From the NCBI RefSeq assembly GCF_964204645.1, contig NC_134032.1, positions 12,456,275 through 12,520,274 on the forward strand: 64,000 nucleotides of DNA, given 5' to 3'. The stretch is from Tubulanus polymorphus (Eukaryota; Nemertea; Palaeonemertea; Tubulaniformes; Tubulanidae). The notes under the pieces were generated by a model. The model was not told the origin of the DNA. It made no database searches and saw only the letters and a list, made by a program, of their open reading frames with translations. The position numbers and the translations under genes were made by a program. Below, piece by piece: positions 57,961-64,000 of the stretch; position 1 is the first letter of the stretch; each line of letters begins with the position of its first letter.

Positions 57961-60937
57961 CCATATCCTATAGCATAAACAAGACATTTCAGTTTTAAGT
58001 TCATATATAAGCGCGTAAATCCAGGGAAACTTCTGCTTAGATACCCATGGAAGTGGTTTTTGCCCCAAACCCAACCAAACTTTTGAAATAATCAAAACAT
58101 TAGAAAGGAGGGGTATCCCAGTACAGGAATGCCAGTACATTCGAGCCGAATATTTTAGGGAATCCCCCACTGTGTTCGGTACTCTTACTCCGGACAAAAA
58201 CAATCCAGGGAATCCCCTATTTCATCGATCATCAATCTATCTCAATCACTGATTTCATACATTTCACAGCAAGAGCTTTACTGTTTACCCCGATTAAAGT
58301 TTCAATAAACAATTGGCCGATACGGATCAGTAACGGACAGTCACAATGAAATATAGATACGATATCGAATTATATTTGCAGTCTAAATTTAGCACAATTC
58401 TTGCGAGATTATCAGCAATCTGAAAATAAATCCAATCCAGTTTACGAGCCCCTATGCATTGACACCAACATCGTATTCAACTGTCACCTATCCGATTAGT
58501 AGAACTGGCAACATTGATTGGGGGATGTCTTCTCCATTCTATCTAGGAACTATTTTTAAATAGCAATCTTAAGAAGAATAGCAAATTTTTCTGACGTTCT
58601 GACGAAAAGAGAATTTAAAACAATTAATCAAAAGTAGCGATTTTAAAAAAAGAGCGAATCGTTCTGAATATTGGATAAAACATCAAAGAAAGTCATGAGA
58701 AAAAGCAAAATTTTTTTTGGGTTGGAGAAATAATTGATGAAAGAGTTGTTTTCAGATCTACTTGGAGTTGCGGAGAAAGATAAAAGTAGTGTAAATATGT
58801 GTTAGTAGTGCTACTTTTCCGGCGGTTTCGAAAATGTCGGATCCATAACGTGCATCTTTAAAAAATAGCGAATTTTCTTGACGTTCCGGTGAAAAGAGAA
58901 GTTAAACCAATAAATATATAAATAAATAAAAAACACATACCATATTCGAGTTCTCTGTACAACAACATAATACAACACCATCAGCAATCATTCCCTTTCA
59001 TGTTCCGAGAATTATGATATAGACCTCGAACTGAACGCCTGAAATAAATGATCGAATTTCATTTAAAAATTGATCATTTTTCATTTCGTTGAACTACGCG
59101 GCAAAAGCATTGAATCATTTTCCCAGAATTGCGGATAACCTGCTATCGGAAACGGGTTCTTAATATTTTCAAGTACAAAAGCCAGAACCATTTTTCAAAG
59201 AAGTTTTTGGGTTTACTTATTGTGTTTACCTCTAAAAATTTCTTAGTCGGCCATTGTTGTCTTTCACTATGTTAAAGTGATAACCAGCGGTAGGTAATCG
59301 ATGAACCTAGTCTAGTACCGTACAGGGTCTAACCATTGTTCCCCGAACAGTTTTAGGGGAACACGTAACAATTTAACGACTGTTATTCAGACTATCAATG
59401 AACCATAACCTAATGAGCATATGAAAGAAAAAATGTTGAATTAAGAAAATCATCCAACTTCAATCATCGGATTTAAGATCTAAGACAAATTCAACGGCTA
59501 AATACAGTGGGTATATTGAACACATTTCGTACCTTTAATTTTCGAAACCCATTTTTTTGTAACTTGCGTCGAAATCTGTTCTCTTATAAATCGCATCGAC
59601 CCTAGTGATCAAACCAATCTGGAAATCTGAAAAAAAAAATTTCAACCATCAAAAATTTAATTAAAAAATTCCAATCCCCGAAATTTCATCTAACAAAAAA
59701 AATTAATTTCTCTGATGAAGTTTATTCAAATCTTCGAAACCGTCAGAACAAATCATTAAATCATCAACTAGGCCTACTACGAAATTTTTTTGACATCTTG
59801 ATTCCGAAAAATCAAATCTGTGGATGAATTCCCAAAAAATTTTGATCCCTACCAATTTTATTCATTTTTAGATAAATTTCTTTTTCCCATATCATGAACC
59901 TGTTTTTGAGATAAGCCCAAACTTACCAGATGGTTTAGCCTATCATGTGGTGGATAAGGTTGCCCTGAAGAAGCTAATTAGTGTATAGCAGGCTAATTGT
60001 GCATTTTATTTAAAGAAAACAGCAGCAGCAATCTTCTGAGTCGAGTCGACGTCGTCAGCATGCTTTGAAATGACCAGTGGAAAATTACCTGCAGGTTTCG
60101 GGTACACTGGTTCCAGTTGAATTCATGTTCGACTTCTCTGTACAACAATACAATACAACACAATCACCTCCCCATTTGCATAATCATTTCTTTCATATTC
60201 CGTGACGCAGCCAGTCACCGGTAACCGGTCCCCACAAGACAAATGCAAACTTCAATATATACTGTATACACTTTATTGTGGGAAATTAATTTTCAATTCA
60301 TGTCACTTTGAAAACCACTGATTTGTTTGTAAACAACCGTTTGGATTAGCTCAAAATCCGTATTGAACTGATCACAACTTTTTAAGATAAATCCTGTTGT
60401 AAAATGACAGTATTTCAATTTGCACTGCTTGCTGCCTGGATTGCATCCAATTTGAAAAGATAATACAAAACCACAAACAAAACTGTTCTAAATAGTAAAA
60501 ACGTTTTATTGCAAAGTGCAGATAATCATTTCTGGTGACAAATGAAATAAAGATTTTTACACCTGATGAAAATTTGAATTCATGATCACAGTATTTTAAA
60601 CCGATATTTACTGACATGGTTGGAAGGATATATGAAAATATTTTCAATCATAAAGATTTTTCCAATTCAAATTACAAATTGGAACCCAACATTAGCCCTC
60701 GTTGTAACGATTAACCACAAAATGTTTATCTTTCTAAAATGGACTTATGCTTATGCTTGCAATTATGTCCTTTTACATGGTTATACAGCCTGAGCCATCA
60801 GACATTCACCATTACAGCATGAAGTCTAAGTTATTGAAAGTGTGCTGGTCTCTGAATTCATTTTCAGTTGTAAATGTCTCAGACAAGCATATTAAGTCCG
60901 GCCATAATCATAAATTGGAAGAATGGTATCGAATGTC
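57961..60937. other. Gene-poor AT-rich DNA
   Basis: I see no coding exon. Two stretches repeat each other loosely: about 58935-59000 and 60115-60200 share TTCTCTGTACAACAA, ATACAACACA and TTTCATATTCCG-type words. The near-duplicate phrases TTCTGACGTTCTGACGAAAAGAG (58590) and TTCTTGACGTTCCGGTGAAAAGAG (58873), shown here with their small differences, mark another local duplication. Otherwise nothing notable. Confidence 0.4.
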
Positions 60938-61137
60938 AGGGCTACCAACCTCTGACAAGTGCTAACAGTAACAAGTTGAATTTTTTTCATTAACACCTCA
61001 TTAAGAAATTGTTCAAATTAATCAGTAATCAACAGTAAGACCCTCAGTAACATCTTACATATCTCCTATCATACAAATCAAATCAGTATTTCTCGTTATA
61101 GAATGGTAACAAATACTGAAAATCAGTTGGCAGCTCT
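60938..61137. mobile_element. hAT-like MITE with 8-bp target duplication (copy 2)
   Basis: It starts AGGGCTACCAACC and ends AGTTGGCAGCTCT, flanked by CGAATGTC (60930-60937) and TGAATGTC (61138-61145), which match at seven of eight bases. Interior words (GTTCAAATTAATCAG, AACAGTAAGACC, TCAGTAACAT, AAATACTGAAAATC) follow the order in 6820-7038. Confidence 0.7.
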
Positions 61138-62123
61138 TGAATGTCTGAGGCTGGTCAAGGCTGCAGATCCATATCAACATCATGGACATTATAACCATTT
61201 GAATCAAATAAATAATTACTACGTTAAGTATAATATAATACAAATATATATAGTGGTCAAAATACATAAATAGCTCTAGATTCTAAATATATAGAACTCA
61301 ATACAAATATATGAAAGTATAAATACTTTTTTATGAATTCTTACAAACAGTCTTTATGAATTTTTGCTATCATTACATAGAATACTTCTAGAGACATGAT
61401 TAAAACATATAAAACAGTACAATCTAGGCTTCACCCCAATCTTACTCATTATTTGACTGCAACTTGGGGTAGAACTTTACCAGTCTCGATTTTACAAAAT
61501 AAGAGACAGAGTATACTGTCACAAACTCTTATTCAGTATTTGACACTAACTCGGGGTAGAATTTTGCCAACTTCTACCAACTGTTTCAACTTTACCACAG
61601 AGACACATAGTCTACAATATTTCTCAATCGAAGTAGAATTTTACCAAGTCTAAACTGTACCTTAGATTTTATAGCTGACATTACATGTATATAAAGCAGG
61701 GGTGGAAAATCGCAGCAAAAAAACAAGAGTGATTTATAAATACAAGCTAATAAGGCACAGTTTACCAAGCGTAAAAAATAGAATAATCTTACATCTCATA
61801 ACAATTTTACTCACACAGTACTTTTAAATATGTAACTAAACAAATTTCATACAATGCACAACTACAATGTTTCCCTTCTTGAGTAGATCTACGATCGGCT
61901 CCTCGAATTAAGATTCAAACAGCTTGTTAAAAAGTCTTGTACTATTGTAAAGCATTCTAACCATCCAATTAAGACAACTGTTTTACAATAGTGGCATTCT
62001 TCTTTTTTGATTTGATAAGTTCACATTGAAACATTTTCTAGACAGTTATCGCATTTATTCAAGGAACTTCTTACTCAGCTTTAATTCGATTTGAAACGAG
62101 AGTACCGATGAGTACCTGTTGAT
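61138..62123. other. 3' flank of the ADAM17-like gene; reversed minisatellite copy
   Basis: About 61430-61660 carries two to three copies of the unit expanded at 11040-11500, in opposite orientation (GGGGTAGAATTTTGCC, AAGAGACAGAGTATACTGTC, AAACTCTTATTCAGTATTTG). On the minus strand AATAAA (plus TTTATT, 62054-62059) lies 65 bp after the ADAM17-like stop and is a good poly(A) candidate. No other feature. Confidence 0.5.
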
Positions 62124-63648
62124 TTAAACGTGAGTACCCCGCGCGTATGGAACACCCGCCGATCTCTGTAGAGGCTGCATACGCACGACGCTACCCGCTA
62201 GGTTCCGCCTCGATTTCAATCCTCCGTCTTTAACCTTGATTTTATCTTTCTCGAAAATCAACTCACGGTTCTATAAAGGAATATTTGTTCAAAAACTTTA
62301 TCTCAAGTTTTTACTAGAATTCAATCTCAAATCAACCTATGAATCTCGTAACTTTCATATTTACACATTCTGCAAGTGAAGCACAGAACCCCTCCTCCAA
62401 AATTGACGTGTTCTGTGACCTACCTTTCCACTGTGCCAATCCCTTATTTCTCTTTCTTTCTGACGTCGTTTTCGATCCTACAAGATATTTTTTGGAAATC
62501 AAAAAACAAATCTTTTTTCATACAACTAGACATCTGATGATGTGGAGTCAAGGGCCATTCTATAGATAATTAACTAAGCTATTTCTTGACGTCCTAGATG
62601 GATTTATGAAGGCATCTGTCTTGAAAAAGGTCTACTGATAAAGGTACTACATAATTACTTGTTTACATCCTTCTCTAAAAAGATACTAAGGCAATTCCCT
62701 CAGAAATCCTCACTCAAATACACTAATTGTATATGTAATTTGCTGAAATATAAGGGGATTTGATGGAGCGGGGCATTTTGTAAAGGAAGCGAAAAAAACT
62801 TACAAAGTGACTGATTGTACAACTCGCTGGTATCCAAATAATCATCGAAAATACGATCACAGTTCCGACCATGTTGTCTCGCATGAATTTCACTGAAAAA
62901 TCACGAGTAAGAAAAACTCTACAAAATGTTCACTAAAAGTGGGAGAACGTCGACGAGTTGAGAAGTTTTCATTCCGATCGAATAAACACGTACCGAAAAG
63001 ATCTGGAGTCAAATTCTCGATGATTTTGAAGAAACGTTCGACCATGTCCTGAACGACCTTTTCACATTTACCCTACAAGAGACGAGAGAAAAAAAGTTAT
63101 TTAAGAGTAGTGAAAATGATAAGATTCGTACGAGGAGCCGTGTTAACTTTGAGTTGAATGAGTTAGGCCTAAATGTAGAGACTGAGAGATTGATAGCAAT
63201 TTATAGGTGCATTTGTTTTATTTAAGATATGAGCTTTAATCACTAATTCATAGTACAGTCAACCCCTGATATACCGCCCACATCGGTGCAGAAAGAATTT
63301 GGCGGTATAGAGAGTATGGCCGTATATCGGGGGTGTTTTACTATGTATTTGTATAGAGATGTACATTGAGAAAACCTGGCTGTAGGCGGGGGTGGCGGTA
63401 AAGTAAATGGGGGGGGTGGTATATCGGGGGGTTGACTGAAGTTTCACCAGGTAGATTTTCCTGGTGAAACTATGATGAAGCTCGGGGGTGTTTTGCGGAG
63501 AATTTCTGGTTGATACATACAGCGTTGCAGTAACCCTGCACGCAAGGCATGCCGTCGGGCAGGGACCACTGAGATCCATTTGACAGAATGTGAGGGATAC
63601 ACTTGCTTTTCTCATCCACACGACAACACCACTTACAAGATTCAGCAA
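62124..63648 (-). CDS. ADAM17: ADAM17 (TACE)-like sheddase, C-terminal four exons (partial)
   Basis: Membrane metalloprotease that releases ectodomains such as TNF and EGFR ligands. Visible exons in transcript order: 63521-63648, 62994-63072, 62804-62892, 62124-62270; phases agree (0, 1, 0) and the stop is TAA. About 146 residues: a cysteine-rich membrane-proximal domain (SCKWCCRV, then GMPCVQGYCNA), the juxtamembrane helix CEKVVQDMVERFFKIIENL, a transmembrane helix (NMVGTVIVFSMIIWIP) and a basic tail ending GTHV. The cysteine spacing and the GKCEK and DNxVG words are diagnostic for ADAM17 rather than ADAM10. The catalytic, disintegrin and pro-domain exons lie right of base 64000. The tail (about 50 residues) is much shorter than the ~130 of vertebrate ADAM17; its final T-x-V fits a class I PDZ ligand. 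The last exon is placed by splice sites and frame only. Confidence 0.88.
63256..63438. mobile_element. TA-flanked MITE, single-copy relative of 6042-6392
   Basis: The ends CAGTCAACCCCTGATATACC and GGTATATCGGGGGGTTGACTG are inverted repeats. TA precedes the element (63254-63255) and AA follows it, so the target duplication is probably mutated. The interior carries one reversed copy of the 93-bp unit that is tripled at 6083-6360. It sits in an intron of the ADAM17-like gene. Confidence 0.65.
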
Positions 63649-64000
63649 CTGAAATATATAATAACGGAAAATACAGAATCAGAAAACTTACTTGATAATG
63701 AGTACTGGTAACTGTATTTCACAAAGCTATGATCATTTTGGTAAAGCAATCATAATTTCAGATTGATCAGATTTTTTCACATCTTTACTATGATTTTTCA
63801 CAAAAAATATGTAATTTTTCACGTTGAAGTACGATTAAAAGCTGTTTTGATCACAATCTGGACAGATCAAAATAGAATTTCTCATACTTCAACATAGCTT
63901 GTACATAAATTTTTAGCTTCAGGATATATGGCGTAAAAGAAGTCAGAATATCATGAAAGAGACTTCACAATTATTTTTTTTTACTATTCTAGAGAAGAAA
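63649..64000. other. Intron of the ADAM17-like gene
   Basis: AT-rich sequence upstream (in transcript terms) of the first visible exon. I found no further exon before the window ends; the exon encoding the preceding part of the membrane-proximal/disintegrin region must lie beyond 64000. Confidence 0.5.

Noticed and set aside
57946-58203. 85-codon minus-strand frame as continuation of the reverse transcriptase
   Set aside because: The residues show none of the expected motifs upstream of the recognised reverse transcriptase start, and it is in another frame.
63259-63648. 129-codon minus-strand frame at 63259-63648 as a protein of its own
   Set aside because: It is out of frame with the ADAM17-like exon 63521-63648 and runs on into an intronic MITE.

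Overview
The window is genomic DNA from an animal, most likely a bilaterian invertebrate (possibly a lophotrochozoan; the species cannot be read from the sequence). The reasons are intron-rich genes with canonical GT/AG splice sites, GC-richer exons inside AT-rich introns, animal gene families (an ADAM17-type sheddase, SLFNL1, CHRAC1, VPS11), and many short foldback/MITE transposons plus tRNA-derived SINE-like copies. There are no bacterial operons, ribosome binding sites or CRISPR arrays. All gene models below were joined by hand from splice sites and reading-frame continuity, and family names come from recognised sequence similarity, not from a search.

Layout: (1) 1-3.8 kb holds a head-to-head pair, CHRAC1 (minus, 3' part outside the window) and SLFNL1 (plus, complete, 4 coding exons), sharing an upstream region of about 0.8 kb that carries two foldback elements. 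(2) 6.4-17.0 kb is a complete VPS11 gene (minus, 23 coding exons, 904 codons), the RING-finger core subunit of the HOPS/CORVET endolysosomal tethers; its introns are full of MITEs, some nested. (3) 19.3-20.8 kb is a two-exon, 300-residue four-pass membrane protein with two C-terminal PPxY motifs and no family I can name. (4) 21-25 kb is transposon-rich intergenic DNA, including a 1.44-kb TTAA-flanked element inserted into an older foldback element. (5) 25-55.2 kb is one large satellite domain: diverged edge repeats, a 78-bp minisatellite, then 36 near-identical units of about 0.69 kb (28.5-53.2 kb) with higher-order organisation, then the edge repeats again. Every core unit inspected carries a G-quadruplex-type motif on the same strand. 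(6) 55-62 kb is gene-poor: two SINE-like copies, a non-LTR reverse transcriptase remnant and a hAT-like MITE. (7) 62.1-64.0 kb carries the 3' end of an ADAM17-like gene (minus): membrane-proximal domain, juxtamembrane helix, transmembrane helix and an unusually short cytoplasmic tail.

The genes do not form one pathway. CHRAC1 acts on chromatin, VPS11 on endolysosomal fusion, ADAM17 on ectodomain shedding, and the tetraspan protein may be a target of NEDD4-type ubiquitin ligases. The most unusual part is the satellite domain: its edges keep an older form of the unit, with an extra ~0.15-kb segment and an expanded minisatellite, while the core is homogenised into a short unit with 8-, 3- and 2-unit higher-order periods.
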